The notes: a model not told the origin generated them from the letters alone. A stretch of 64,000 nucleotides of DNA from Xanthobacter tagetidis (GCF_003667445.1 NZ_RCTF01000007.1:1-64000); one strand, 5' to 3'; positions 48,178-57,819 are shown, counted from the first letter of the stretch. Numbers and translations: made by a program.

Positions 48178-49461
48178 ATGGGCCAGACTGCAACCGCGGG
48201 AGCGGATGAAGGGGCGCTGAAGGATCTCTATGAGCTGGGCGAGATCCCGCCCCTCGGTCACGTGCCCGCGAAGATGTATGCCTGGGCCATCCGCCGCGAA
48301 CGCCATGGACCGCCGGAGGACTCGTTCCAGCTGGAGGTGGTTCCCACCTGGGAGCTGGGCGAGAACGACGTTCTCGTCCTCGTGATGGCGGCGGGCGTCA
48401 ACTACAACGGTATCTGGGCCGGCCTCGGCCAGCCGATCTCCCCGTTCGACGTGCACAAGGCGCCGTTCCACGTGGCCGGTTCCGATGCCTCGGGCATCGT
48501 CTGGGCGGTGGGCTCCAAGGTGAAGCGCTGGAAGGTGGGCGACGAGGTGGTCGTCCACTGCAACCAGGACGATGGGGACGACGAGGAGTGCAACGGCGGC
48601 GACCCGATGTTCTCCCCCTCCCAGCGCATCTGGGGCTATGAGACGCCGGACGGCTCGTTCGCCCAGTTCTGCCGGGTTCAGGCGCGCCAGCTGATGCCGC
48701 GCCCCAAGCACCTGACCTGGGAAGAGAGCGCCTGCTACACCCTCACCATGGCCACCGCCTACCGCATGCTGTTCGGCCATCCGCCGCACACCGTGAAGCC
48801 GGGCGACTATGTGCTGGTGTGGGGCGCCTCGGGCGGCCTGGGCGTGTTCGGCGTCCAGCTCGCCGCCGCCTCCGGCGCCCATGTGATCGGCGTGATCTCG
48901 GACGAGACCAAGCGCGACTACGTGCTCGGCCTCGGCGCCAAGGGCGTCATCAACCGCAAGGACTTCAAGTGCTGGGGCCAGCTGCCCAAGGTCAACTCGC
49001 CGGAATACAATGAGTGGACCAAGGAAGCCCGCAAGTTCGGCAAGGCCATCTGGGACATCACCGGCAAGCGCGACGTGGACATCGTGTTCGAGCATCCCGG
49101 CGAGAGCACCTTCCCGGTGTCCACGCTGGTGGGCAAGCGCGGCGGCATGATCGTGTTCTGCGCCGGCACCACCGGCTTCAACATCACGTTCGACGCGCGC
49201 TATGTCTGGATGCGCCAGAAGCGCATCCAGGGATCGCACTTCGCGCATCTGAAGCAGGCCTCGGCGGCCAACCAGTTCATCATGGACCGGCGCGTCGACC
49301 CCTGCATGTCCGAGGTGTTCCCCTGGGAGCGCATCCCCGAAGCCCACACCAAGATGTGGAAGAACCAGCACGCCCCCGGCAACATGGCGGTGCTGGTGAA
49401 TGCCCCGCGCACCGGCCTGCGCACCCTCGACGACGTGATCGAGGCCGGCCAGAAGGCCTGA
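48178..49461 (+). CDS. ccr: Crotonyl-CoA carboxylase/reductase
   Basis: NADPH-dependent reductive carboxylation of crotonyl-CoA to ethylmalonyl-CoA. 427 residues of the MDR superfamily. The start MGQTATAGADEGALKDLYEL follows cgagaggac. GroES-like part: AWAIRRERHGPPEDSFQLEVV and MAAGVNYNGIWAGLGQP; the nucleotide motif GASGGLGVFGVQLAA; acyl-CoA part IVFEHPGESTFPVSTLVG and HTKMWKNQHAPGNMAVLV. It is divergent from the GlsB gene and convergent with homospermidine synthase. With ecm it indicates acetyl-CoA assimilation without an isocitrate-lyase route, or an ancillary PHB-linked path. Confidence 0.95.
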   Translation: MGQTATAGADEGALKDLYELGEIPPLGHVPAKMYAWAIRRERHGPPEDSFQLEVVPTWELGENDVLVLVMAAGVNYNGIWAGLGQPISPFDVHKAPFHVAGSDASGIVWAVGSKVKRWKVGDEVVVHCNQDDGDDEECNGGDPMFSPSQRIWGYETPDGSFAQFCRVQARQLMPRPKHLTWEESACYTLTMATAYRMLFGHPPHTVKPGDYVLVWGASGGLGVFGVQLAAASGAHVIGVISDETKRDYVLGLGAKGVINRKDFKCWGQLPKVNSPEYNEWTKEARKFGKAIWDITGKRDVDIVFEHPGESTFPVSTLVGKRGGMIVFCAGTTGFNITFDARYVWMRQKRIQGSHFAHLKQASAANQFIMDRRVDPCMSEVFPWERIPEAHTKMWKNQHAPGNMAVLVNAPRTGLRTLDDVIEAGQKA

Positions 49462-49478
49462 GGCCGGCGCCTTTTTCC

Positions 49479-49504
49479 GGGTGCTCCGCGTGACCGGAGC
49501 ACCC
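49479..49504 (+). terminator. Hairpin after ccr
   Basis: GGGTGCTCCG and CGGAGCACCC pair around a 6-base loop between the convergent ccr and homospermidine-synthase genes. The T-run precedes the stem rather than follows it, so it is not a classical intrinsic terminator. Confidence 0.4.
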
Positions 49505-49514
49505 GCCATCCCCG

Positions 49515-50945
49515 TCAGCGGACGATGATGTTCTTGAACTGCCAGGGGTCTTCGAGGTCCAGGTCCTCGGGGAACAGCTTCTGGCGGCCGGTCAAAGGCG
49601 TCCAGTCGGTATAGGTGCCGATCATCGGGCCGAGATAGGGCGTCTGCACGTCCAGGCAGCGGCGGAAGTCCATCTCGTCGGCCTCGACGATGCCGGCGTC
49701 GGGGTTCTCCAGCGCCCACACCATGCCGGCGAGCACGGCGGAGGTCACCTGGAGGCCGGTCGCGTTCTGGTAGGGCGCCAGCTCGCGCGTCTCCTCGATG
49801 GAGAGCTGGGAGCCGAACCAGTAGGCGTTCTTGGCGTGGCCATAGACCAGCACGCCCAATTCGTCGATGCCGTCGACGATCTCGTGCTCGTCGAGGATCT
49901 TCCAGCTCTCCTGGAAGTGGCCGCCATTGCCGAACATCTCGTGCAGCGACAGCACCGCGTCGTTGCAGGGGTGGTAGGCATAGTGGCAGGTGGGGCGGTA
50001 GACCACCTCTGCGCCGTCGCGCACCGTCAGATAGTCGGCGATCGAGATGCTCTCATTGTGGGTGACGAGGAAGCCGTACTGCGCCTTCGGCGTCGGCGTC
50101 CAGGAGCGCACGCGGGTGGCGGCGCCGGGCGAGAGCAGATAGATGGCCGCGCCGCAGCCGCCCTCATGGGTGCGCCCGTCCGGCGGCAGGCTCTTCTCGT
50201 GCGTGCCCCAGCCGAGTTCCGCCGGCTGCAGGCCCTCGGAGACGAAGCCCTCCACCGACCAGGTGTTCCAGAACTGGCCCATCACCTTCGGCTCGCGGGC
50301 GCGCTGGGTGTCGCGCTCGGCGATGTGGATGCCCTTCACGCCCAGGCCGCGCGCGAGCTGCGCCCATTCCTCGCGGCTGGTGGGGTCCGGCCGGTCGAGG
50401 CCGGTGTCGTGCGCGATGTTGAGCAGCGCCTGCTTCACGAACCAGGACACCATGCCCGGGTTGGCGCCGCAGGTGGAGACCGCCGTCGGCCCGCCGGGAT
50501 TGCGCCGCCGCGCCGCCAGGAGGCTCTCGCGCAGCGCGTAGTTGGTGCGCGCCGCGGTCGGCATCGCCTCGTCGAAATAGAACCCCTTCCAGGGCTCGAT
50601 CACGGTGTCGACGTAGAGCACGCCCAGCTCGCGGCACAGCTCCATCACGGCGATGGAGGACACGTCCACCGACAGGTTCACGCAGAAGCCGCGGCCGGGG
50701 CCGTTGGTGAGCAGCGGGGTGAGCAGGTCGCGGTAGCTCTCCGCCGTCACCTCGGCCTGGACGAAGCGGATGCCGCGGGAATCCAGCAGCTTGCGGTGGT
50801 CGGCGACGGGATCGATCACCACCATGCGCTCGCGGTCGAAGTCGAAGTGCCGCTCGATCAGGGGCAGGGTGCCCCGGCCGATGGAACCGAATCCGATCAT
50901 CACGATGGGGCCGTCGATCTTGGCGTGGACCGGCCAGTCGCTCAT
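49515..50945 (-). CDS. hss: Homospermidine synthase
   Basis: Makes sym-homospermidine from putrescine in an NAD+-dependent, spermidine-independent way; homospermidine is a main polyamine of many alphaproteobacteria. 476 residues, usual length. The start follows cgaggagttttgcgcc. N-terminal Rossmann motif IVMIGFGSIGRGTLPLIERH, then FCVNLSVDVSSIAVMELC, VIEPWKGFYFDEAM, AVSTCGANPGMVSWFVK and the end WTPLTGRQKLFPEDLDLED. Monocistronic. Confidence 0.94.
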   Translation of the reverse strand: MSDWPVHAKIDGPIVMIGFGSIGRGTLPLIERHFDFDRERMVVIDPVADHRKLLDSRGIRFVQAEVTAESYRDLLTPLLTNGPGRGFCVNLSVDVSSIAVMELCRELGVLYVDTVIEPWKGFYFDEAMPTAARTNYALRESLLAARRRNPGGPTAVSTCGANPGMVSWFVKQALLNIAHDTGLDRPDPTSREEWAQLARGLGVKGIHIAERDTQRAREPKVMGQFWNTWSVEGFVSEGLQPAELGWGTHEKSLPPDGRTHEGGCGAAIYLLSPGAATRVRSWTPTPKAQYGFLVTHNESISIADYLTVRDGAEVVYRPTCHYAYHPCNDAVLSLHEMFGNGGHFQESWKILDEHEIVDGIDELGVLVYGHAKNAYWFGSQLSIEETRELAPYQNATGLQVTSAVLAGMVWALENPDAGIVEADEMDFRRCLDVQTPYLGPMIGTYTDWTPLTGRQKLFPEDLDLEDPWQFKNIIVR

Positions 50946-51067
50946 GGCGCAAAACTCCTCGGGTCAGCGCGGGAAGGGCCTGCCGGCCCGAACCGGGCCG
51001 CAGGCGGGCGCACCATGGGAAACTGCGCCCGGCGCGTCAACAAAGGAACCGGAGGAGAGCCGGCAAA

Positions 51068-52357
51068 TCAGGTGATTTCAATGGGTTTCGCCGCCTCACG
51101 TGCGGGCTTCGGCCGCGCCGGCATGGCGTCGATGCGCCACAGCGCGGGGAACAGACGCACCCACCAGGCGGCGACGAGGATGGTGCCGACGCCGCCGATG
51201 AGGCCCGCTCCCACCGGGCCGAGCAGCGCGGCGGTGACGCCGGATTCGAACTCGCCGAGCTGGTTCGAGGTGCCGATGAACAGCGAGTTCACAGCGCTCA
51301 CCCGCCCGCGCATCTCGTCCGGCGTCGAGAGCTGCACCAGCGAAGAACGGATGACGACGCTCACATTGTCCGCCGCCCCGAGCACCGCCAGCGCGCCGAG
51401 CGACAGCCAGTAGCTGGTGGAGAGCGAGAATACGATGGTGGCGAGCCCGAACACCGTGACGGCGGCGAACATGGTCGGCCCCACGGACCGCATCAGCGGC
51501 ACCCGGGCAAGCACGAACGCCATGGCCACCGCGCCCGCCGCCGGCGCTGCCCGGAGCACGCCGAGGCCCTCCGCGCCCACATGGAGCACGTCGCTGGCGA
51601 AGATCGGCAGCAGCGCGGTCGCCCCGCCCAGAAGTACGGCGAACATGTCGAGCGAGATCGAACCCAGCACCACCTCGCTGCGGCGGATGAAGGCCAGCCC
51701 CGAGAGCAGCGTCTCCAGCGAGACCGGCCCGCGCTCGACCCGCGCCGCGCGGTGGCGCACCAGCGCCATGGCGAGCGCGGCGACGGCGTAGCAGGCGCCG
51801 GCGATGGCGATGGGCAGGGTGGGGGCGACGGCATAGGCGAGCCCGCCCAGCGCCGGCCCGGCGATGGTGGCGGTCTGGATCGCCGAGGACGAGACCGCGA
51901 GCGCGCGTGGCAGAAGCTCGCCCGGCACCAGACCCGGCAGCAAGGCGTTGAGGGTCGGATGCTCGAACGCGCGGGTGGCGCCGATCACGCTCACCGTCGC
52001 GAACAGCGCCAGCACCCCCGCCGCGCCGGTCACGAGGCCGGCCCCCAGCGCCGCCATGGCCGCCGCCGCGATCGCCTGGCACACAAGGATGATGCGGCGC
52101 CGGTCGAAGGTGTCGGCCACCTGCCCCACCACCAGCGTGAGCAGAAGCAGCGGCAGGAACTGGAACAGGCCGACCAACCCGAGGGCGAGCGCGCTGCGCG
52201 TCAGGTCGTAGACCATCCAGCCCACCGCGACCGCGAGCACCTGGAACGCCAGCGAGGAGGCCACGCGGCTGATCCAGAACAGCCTGAAGTCGGAATGGTC
52301 GGTGAGGCGCGGAGCTCGCGACGGAGGAGCTGAGGGCGGCGGGGGAGGCGCGGTCAT
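51068..52357 (-). CDS. MFS transporter (enterobactin-exporter-like group)
   Basis: 429 residues, 12 membrane segments. The N-terminus HSDFRLFWISRVASSLAFQ and VGWMVYDLTRSALALGLVGL, with the loop VVGQVADTFDRRRIILVC, are typical of the EntS/MefA-like exporter group. A Pro-rich start (PPPPPSAPPSRAP) precedes helix 1. Substrate unknown; no siderophore or drug gene adjoins it. Confidence 0.87.
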   Translation of the reverse strand: MTAPPPPPSAPPSRAPRLTDHSDFRLFWISRVASSLAFQVLAVAVGWMVYDLTRSALALGLVGLFQFLPLLLLTLVVGQVADTFDRRRIILVCQAIAAAAMAALGAGLVTGAAGVLALFATVSVIGATRAFEHPTLNALLPGLVPGELLPRALAVSSSAIQTATIAGPALGGLAYAVAPTLPIAIAGACYAVAALAMALVRHRAARVERGPVSLETLLSGLAFIRRSEVVLGSISLDMFAVLLGGATALLPIFASDVLHVGAEGLGVLRAAPAAGAVAMAFVLARVPLMRSVGPTMFAAVTVFGLATIVFSLSTSYWLSLGALAVLGAADNVSVVIRSSLVQLSTPDEMRGRVSAVNSLFIGTSNQLGEFESGVTAALLGPVGAGLIGGVGTILVAAWWVRLFPALWRIDAMPARPKPAREAAKPIEIT

Positions 52358-52454
52358 GGCCTGCGATACCGCACGCGACGTGGAGCGCGGAAGGCCGAAT
52401 TGCGCATGGCTCGCGTTTGAGGGCCGCGGGGACCCGGCTTCCTTTCGTCAAGCC

Positions 52455-52568
52455 GCCGTCATGCCCCGGCTTGTCCGGGGCATCCACCCGGTCGCTTGCT
52501 CTTCCCTGGAAAGGTGAACGCCGGCCTGGCCGCAAAGTGGATCCCCGCACAAGGCGGGGGATGACGGC
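52455..52568. repeat. Palindromic intergenic repeat
   Basis: The left arm 52455-52487 (GCCGTCATGCC through ATCCAC) and the right arm 52537-52568 (GTGGATCCCC through ATGACGGC) are imperfect inverse complements over about 32 bases. The arms contain the frequent GTCATxCCCxGGCTTGTxCxGGG unit of Hyphomicrobiales repeats. It sits in the 270-base gap downstream of the start of the MFS gene and of the PHA depolymerase gene, where nothing else is coded. Confidence 0.65.
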
Positions 52569-52627
52569 CGGACGGAAATCGGCGGCGCGCAAAAGACCGC
52601 CGGCTGGCCCCGGCCTGCCTCGCCCTC

Positions 52628-53842
52628 TCAGTCGCTGGCGAGGATGTGGTTGCGCACGATGGGATAGACCTGGCCGGCCCACTTGCGGCCCGAGAACACG
52701 CCGTAATGACCGACGCCGGCCTGCATGTGGTGGCGCTTCTTGTGGGGCCGCAGCGCCGAGCAGATGTCCTGCGCCGCCACCGTCTGGCCGATGGAGCAGA
52801 TGTCGTCGCGCTCGCCCTCCACCGTCAGCAGCGCCGTCTTGCGGATGGCGCGGAAGTCGATGGGGTTGCCGCGATAGGTCAGCTCGCCCTTGGGCAGCCG
52901 GTAGTCCTGGAACACGTATTGCACCGTCTCAAGATAGAAGTCGGCATCGAGGTCGAGCACGGCGAAATATTCGTCGTAGAAGGTCTTGGCCGCCTCGGCC
53001 TTCTCCAGGTCGCCTTCGGCGAGGTGGTTGTAGAGGTCGAGATGCGCCTTCAGGTGCCGCGTCATGTTCATGGAGACGAAGGCGGTGAGCTGCATGAAGC
53101 CGGGATAGACCCGGCGCCCGGCGCCCGGAAAGCCCGCCGGCACCTTGGAGATGAGGTTGCGCTCGAACCAGCTCATGGGCTTGGAGGTGGCGAGGTTGTT
53201 CACCACCGTGGGATTGATGCGGCAGTCGATGGGGCCGGCCATCAGCGTCATGGAGGCCGGGGTCGCGGGATTGCGGTCCTGCGACATCACCGCGGTCGCC
53301 ACCAGCGCCTGGACGCAGGGCTGGCACACCGCGAGCAGGTGCGCGCCCGGCCCCAGGTGCTCCAGGAACTTGACGATGTGCTCCACATAGTCGTCGAAGG
53401 CGAACGGCCCCTCGGAGAGCGGCACGTCGCGGGCATTGTGCCAGTCGGTGATGTAAACGTCGTGGTCGGGCAGCAGCGTCTTCACGGTGTTGACCAGCAG
53501 CGTCGCGAAGTGGCCGGAGAGCGGCGCCACCACGAGCACGCGCGGCTGGGCGATCTCCACGTCCTTCTTGAAGCGCAGCAGCGTGCCGAAGGGCAGCACC
53601 TTGCTGCGCTCCTCCACCACCGCGACCTCGCGGTTGCCCACCTCCACCGAGCGGATGCCGAAATCGGGGCGGCCGTGGGTGAGCCCGGCGCGCTCGATCA
53701 TCTCGCAGGTGGCGGCGAGGTGTCTCAGCCCCGCATGCGCATAGCCGTTGACGAGCGGCCCGGTGAGCGTCTGCCGGGCGAGGCCCGCCATCAGCCGGAT
53801 CGGCTCCATGAGATCGGCGCGGGTCTGATAGGCGCGATACAT
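52628..53842 (-). CDS. phaZ: Intracellular polyhydroxyalkanoate depolymerase
   Basis: Mobilises stored polyhydroxybutyrate granules in the cytoplasm. The ATG at 53842 gives 404 residues (MYRAYQTRADLMEPIRLMAG); a GTG at 53860 would add six. Alpha/beta-hydrolase fold with a Cys in the lipase-box position (LLAVCQPCVQALVA), as known for PhaZ of the depolymerase a type, an Asp/His pair late in the protein (DICSIGQ, HYGVFSGRKWAGQVYPIV). No signal peptide. It complements ccr/ecm, which can draw on the acetoacetyl- and crotonyl-CoA released from PHB. Confidence 0.93.
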   Translation of the reverse strand: MYRAYQTRADLMEPIRLMAGLARQTLTGPLVNGYAHAGLRHLAATCEMIERAGLTHGRPDFGIRSVEVGNREVAVVEERSKVLPFGTLLRFKKDVEIAQPRVLVVAPLSGHFATLLVNTVKTLLPDHDVYITDWHNARDVPLSEGPFAFDDYVEHIVKFLEHLGPGAHLLAVCQPCVQALVATAVMSQDRNPATPASMTLMAGPIDCRINPTVVNNLATSKPMSWFERNLISKVPAGFPGAGRRVYPGFMQLTAFVSMNMTRHLKAHLDLYNHLAEGDLEKAEAAKTFYDEYFAVLDLDADFYLETVQYVFQDYRLPKGELTYRGNPIDFRAIRKTALLTVEGERDDICSIGQTVAAQDICSALRPHKKRHHMQAGVGHYGVFSGRKWAGQVYPIVRNHILASD

Positions 53843-54326
53843 CACGGGCGCCGCGGACACGCCGCGCAGGCGTTCCGCCCGGCGCAGGAGGACGAGAGGG
53901 AAAGCTCAGTCATGTTCTTGAAGAACCCTTCTGTTCCGCGCCTTCCGGTGGACCGGCGCCCCCCGCGGACGTCGGAACCTTAAGTTATTGTCGCAGGGCC
54001 GTTTTCGATCTTTTCAGAGACCCCGAGAGGTAGTAGCAGTTCCAATGATATTGAAACGGCGCGTGATGCAATGCAACACGCAACCGGAAGTCCAAGTCGT
54101 CGGCGCCCGGTTTTCCAGCGGATGCTTGGTCCGGATGGCGCGGCGGGGGCGGGTCTGCTTGCCGCATGAGCAGATCGCGGAATTCGTGCTCATATTTTGA
54201 GGCTTGAGGCCGCGCCGCGCGAGATGGTTCACTCGTGCCGGCAGGCGAAAGACTCCGGGGCGACGCCCCCGGTGGAAAACACTGTGGCGGGGAAACCCGG
54301 GATCGGGACGGAAGGCGCGCGGGACC
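53843..54326. other. 484-base gap upstream of phaZ and the GST gene
   Basis: Divergent promoter region. A small plus-strand frame at 53988-54200 has no ribosome site or recognised product. I see TGCAATGCAA-like sequence near 54068-54077 but cannot tie it to a regulator. No terminator or repeat is evident. Confidence 0.4.
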
Positions 54327-54977
54327 ATGGCAACGCTCACCATCTCCAGCAAGAACTACTCCTCCTGGTCGCTGCGCGGCTGGCTGATGTGCAAGATGGC
54401 CGGCCTCGTCTTCGAGGAGGAGCGGGTGCCGGTGGACGATCCGGACGCGAAGGCGGAGCTGCTGCTGCTCTCCCCCTCCTTCCTGGTGCCGCGCCTGGTG
54501 CACGAGGGCGTCACCGTGTGGGACACCCTCGCCATCGGCTCCTACCTCAACGAGGTGTTTCCCGAGGCCGGCCTGCTGCCGCCGGACCGGGCGGTGCGCG
54601 CGCACTGCCTGTCGATCTCGGGCGAGATGCATTCGGGCTTCGCCAACATGCGCTCGGCGCTGCCCATGAACATCAAGGCGCGCTATCCCGGCTTCAAGGT
54701 GTGGGCGGGCGCGCAGGCGGACATCGAGCGCATCGTCGCCATCTGGCGCGGCTGCCTCACCGCCCATGGCGGGCCGTTCCTCATGGGGCCGCACCCGACG
54801 CTCGCCGACGCCATGTATGCCCCGGTGTGCTCGCGCTTCACCACCTATGACGTGCCGCTCGACGCCGCCTGCGCCGGCTATCGCGATCGCGTCATGGCGC
54901 TGGAGCCCATGCAGGAATGGATTGCAGGCGCCCTGGCCGAGCCCGAGGAGCTGGAAGAGCTGGACGTCGAATTCTGA
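54327..54977 (+). CDS. Glutathione S-transferase family protein
   Basis: 216 residues from the ATG at 54327; the frame continues to 54204 without similarity. The thioredoxin-like N-domain begins TLTISSKNYSSWSLRGWLM, with Ser in place of the Cys of the Beta class (SSWS), and continues VPRLVHEGVTVWDTLAIGSYLNE. The C-domain is helical, ending GGPFLMGPHPTLADAMYAPVCSRFTTYD. This is the yfcF/GstA-like 'SYSSWSLR' group, seen in many alphaproteobacteria. Substrate unknown. Convergent with recR. Confidence 0.9.
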   Translation: MATLTISSKNYSSWSLRGWLMCKMAGLVFEEERVPVDDPDAKAELLLLSPSFLVPRLVHEGVTVWDTLAIGSYLNEVFPEAGLLPPDRAVRAHCLSISGEMHSGFANMRSALPMNIKARYPGFKVWAGAQADIERIVAIWRGCLTAHGGPFLMGPHPTLADAMYAPVCSRFTTYDVPLDAACAGYRDRVMALEPMQEWIAGALAEPEELEELDVEF

Positions 54978-55112
54978 GCCCGGCGCACCGCTTCGGCCGA
55001 CGGGAAGGGACTGAGCGCGGCCGATCGGCGTCCCGGGGCGTCCTGCGATGCACAAATTTTGTGCGGCTACGGGAGTGCGCCGGTCCGCTACATCCCTCCG
55101 CAGATCCCTCCG

Positions 55113-55718
55113 CTACATCCGCGTGCGGGCACGGATGGCGGCCGAGAGCGTGCCCTCGTCCAGATAGTCGAGTTCGCCGCCCACCGGCACGCCCTGGGCT
55201 AGGCGCGTCACCTTCACCGGCAGATCGCGCAGCAGATCGGTGACGTAGTGGGCGGTGGTCTGGCCGTCCACCGTCGCCCCCAGCGCCAGGATCACCTCGG
55301 CGACCGGCCCCTGGTGCACGCGGTCCACCAAGGCGGCGAGGTTGAGGTCTTCCGGCCCGACGCCGTCGAGCGGCGAGAGCACGCCGCCGAGCACGTGGTA
55401 GCGCGCATTCAGCACGCCGGCGCGCTCCAAAGCCCATAGGTCCGAGACGTCCGCCACCACCACCAGCGTGAGCGGATCGCGGGTGGGATCGGTGCAGATG
55501 CTGCACGGGTCGCACACGTCCACATTGCCGCAGGTGCGGCAGACGACGATCTTGCCGAGCGCGTCCGTGAGCGCGGCGGCGAGCGGCGCCATCAGCCCCT
55601 CGCGCTTCTTGATGAGATGCAGCGCCACGCGCCGCGCCGAGCGCGGGCCGAGCCCGGGCAGGCGCGCAAGGAGCTGGATGAGGCGTTCGATCTCGGGGCC
55701 GGCGACGGCACGGGGCAT
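55113..55718 (-). CDS. recR: Recombination mediator RecR
   Basis: Works with RecO and RecF to load RecA at gaps. 201 residues, standard. The ATG at 55718 begins [20 protein letters not shown]; in-frame starts further up (to 55979) would add 87 residues that RecR lacks. HhH motif [17 protein letters not shown], the zinc motif [35 protein letters not shown] and [14 protein letters not shown] with the end [16 protein letters not shown]. The typical dnaX-ybaB-recR context is absent here. Confidence 0.95.
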   Translation of the reverse strand: MPRAVAGPEIERLIQLLARLPGLGPRSARRVALHLIKKREGLMAPLAAALTDALGKIVVCRTCGNVDVCDPCSICTDPTRDPLTLVVVADVSDLWALERAGVLNARYHVLGGVLSPLDGVGPEDLNLAALVDRVHQGPVAEVILALGATVDGQTTAHYVTDLLRDLPVKVTRLAQGVPVGGELDYLDEGTLSAAIRARTRM

Positions 55719-56372
55719 GGCGGGTTCCGGCCGCGGCGGCGCGGCGCTGTGGGGGCTCCCCCGCATGTAGCCCTTCGGCGCGCCCGCGCCAACGGGGACG
55801 CCGGTGCCGCGGTGGCCATGGCCTGGGCCGGGCGGCAGGGGCATGCGCACCGGTGCCGTGACATTCGCGCCGACCGGATCGATCACGCGCAGATGTGATC
55901 CCGTTCTGTGCCATGGGAACTCTTGCAGCGGCGTGCGACCGGAGAAAACAGAAACCGTTTTCCCGGTGAATTCTCCCACCTATTTCAGGACATCGCAGCC
56001 GATTTCCGATCAGCTTGCGATGCAGCTGCATGGGCGCGTGCTCTGCGCGGAGCGCATGCCGTTGAGGCCCGGATGGTTGCGGATTGCGCAAGATCAATTT
56101 CCGGTTCGGCGCGCCGCAAGGGAAATTGTTCGGCGAATCACCGCAATTTCGCGCGCAATGGCGGGGCGCGCCACTCGTCATTGCGGAACGGAAGAGACAT
56201 CGATGCCGTGGCGTTGCTGGCACGGCAAGAGTTCATGTTCGAGGACCAGTTTTGAAAAAAAGATTGGAAAATAGAAAATTTGCCTTAATTGGAGTGCTGT
56301 GAAACAATTGTGTTGAATCGAGACCCAACTGCTCGGCCTGTGGCGGAGCAGCGAATGCAGAAAGGGATACCC
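55719..56372. other. 654-base gap holding the mucR upstream region
   Basis: No gene I can support; plus-strand frames here are Arg/Pro-rich and lack ribosome sites. The last 150 bases (about 56230-56300) are AT-rich (gaaaaaaagattggaaaatagaaaat), a common property of MucR-bound autoregulatory regions. The earlier half is ordinary GC-rich spacer. Confidence 0.45.
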
Positions 56373-56834
56373 GTGAGCGAAACGGCCAGCATGCCCCAGG
56401 CGCCCAGCCATATCGACTTCACCGCGGACATCGTCGCGGCGTATGTCAGCAACAACAGCGTCTCGGCCGCCGAGCTTCCGGCCCTGATCGAGGCGGTGCA
56501 TCGCGCCCTCGGCCAGCTCGGCACCCCGGCGGCCCAGCCGGTGGAAGAGCAGAAGCCGGCGGTTCCGATCAAGAAGTCGGTGACGCCCGAGTACATCATC
56601 TGCCTGGAAGACGGGAAGAAGTTCAAGTCGCTGAAGCGGCACCTGCGCACCAGCTACGGCATGACGCCGGAAGCCTACCGCGAGAAGTGGGGCCTGCCGA
56701 AGGACTATCCCATGGTCGCTCCGGCCTATGCGGCGGCGCGTTCCGAGCTGGCCAAGAACATGGGCCTCGGCCAGAGCCGCAAGAAGGCGCCCGCCCCGGC
56801 CAAGAAGCCGGCCCGCCGCCGCGCTGCCGCCTGA
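56373..56834 (+). CDS. mucR: MucR/Ros-family transcriptional regulator
   Basis: Global regulator of exopolysaccharide, motility and cell-cycle-linked genes in Hyphomicrobiales. The GTG at 56373 follows aaagggatacc, giving 153 residues; an ATG at 56355 is possible. The N-terminus carries the oligomerisation helix and the zinc-finger-like region is [20 protein letters not shown]. Of the Cys2His2 positions, only the first Cys and first His remain: the second Cys is Asp and the second His is Tyr, so the finger may fold without zinc, as in some Mesorhizobium homologues. The tail is Lys/Ala-rich ([14 protein letters not shown]). A strong terminator follows. Confidence 0.92.
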   Translation: MSETASMPQAPSHIDFTADIVAAYVSNNSVSAAELPALIEAVHRALGQLGTPAAQPVEEQKPAVPIKKSVTPEYIICLEDGKKFKSLKRHLRTSYGMTPEAYREKWGLPKDYPMVAPAYAAARSELAKNMGLGQSRKKAPAPAKKPARRRAAA

Positions 56835-56882
56835 GCGGCTGCGACGACTTCGGCCGGCAACGGCTTTACTTCGATACCTCGG

Positions 56883-56917
56883 ATATCCGGAGCGCTCCGC
56901 GCTCCGGATATTTTTTT
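56883..56917 (+). terminator. Strong rho-independent terminator of mucR
   Basis: ATATCCGGAGCGC-TCC-GCGCTCCGGATAT is a 13-base perfect stem followed by TTTTTTT (56911-56917), 49 bases after the mucR stop. Confidence 0.93.
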
Positions 56918-56997
56918 CGCAGGACGGGGGTAGGGCAGAACAGGCGGAATCTGCCGCCGGGCTGGGCTGGCGTGGTCCTGGTCCCGAAATCCCGCCT

Positions 56998-57552
56998 TCA
57001 CGCACCTTTCGGGCGGAACGCGGCCACCACCTCGGCATGGGTCTCGATGCGCGCCGCACCGATCAGATCGAGGCAATAGGGCACCGCCGGGAACACTGCG
57101 TCGAGGCACACCGAGATCGACGCGGGCTTGCCCGGAAGGTTGATGATCAGGGTCTTTCCGCGCACCCCCGCCTCCTGGCGCGAGAGGATGGCGGTGGGCA
57201 CCTCGTTGAGGCTGATGCGCCGCATCTGCTCGCCGAAGCCCGGCAGCGGCTTCTCCACCACGCTCGCCATGGCTTCCGGGGTCAGATCCCGCGGCGCCGG
57301 CCCGGTCCCGCCGGTGGTCAGCACCAGATCGAGCCGGGCCACGTCGCAGAGAAACACAAGCGTATCCCGCACGCTCTCAAGCCCGTCCGGAATGACGCGG
57401 TAATCCGCCTCCCAGGAGCTCGAAATCGCCCGCCGCAGCCACGCCTCGATGGCCGGCCCGCTCTTGTCCTCATAGGTGCCGGCGCTCGCCCGATCCGAGA
57501 TGGTGAGGATGCCGATGCGCGCCGGCCCCTGTGCGGCGTGAGCTTCTGCCAT
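56998..57552 (-). CDS. mog: Molybdopterin adenylyltransferase (MogA/MoaB type)
   Basis: Adenylates molybdopterin before molybdenum insertion in molybdenum-cofactor synthesis. 184 residues from the ATG at 57552 ([20 protein letters not shown]); extensions to 57735 lack similarity. Motifs: [37 protein letters not shown], and [19 protein letters not shown]. Molybdoenzymes are not in the window. Divergent from the enoyl-CoA hydratase gene, 267 bases away. Confidence 0.92.
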   Translation of the reverse strand: MAEAHAAQGPARIGILTISDRASAGTYEDKSGPAIEAWLRRAISSSWEADYRVIPDGLESVRDTLVFLCDVARLDLVLTTGGTGPAPRDLTPEAMASVVEKPLPGFGEQMRRISLNEVPTAILSRQEAGVRGKTLIINLPGKPASISVCLDAVFPAVPYCLDLIGAARIETHAEVVAAFRPKGA

Positions 57553-57819
57553 GAGCGTCGCGTCCCCTGCATGTGTCGCCGACGGCGAGTGGTGGCCTCC
57601 CGCCGCGGCAAATGCAAGCGCCGGAGCCCGCGCGCCGGAGGCGGCACAGGAAAGGGTCCGTGCGACGCCGCCCGGCACGGCCGTGCCGGGCCTCGCTTGC
57701 CCCCCGTGGGCGCGTGCCGGGATGCAGCGGCGCACGGGGGACTTGCTTTTCCTTTTCGCCGTCCCGCTCTAAATGCACGAGCCCGCCGCGTCACGGGGCG
57801 GGGATGGGAGGCAGAAGAG

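Noticed and set aside
53988..54200. 70-codon frame before the glutathione S-transferase gene
   Set aside because: No ribosome site, no recognised family, and it lies in a divergent promoter region.
55804..56274. 156-codon plus-strand frame between recR and mucR
   Set aside because: Low-similarity Arg/Trp/Pro-rich sequence with no ribosome site; the region looks like spacer and promoter.
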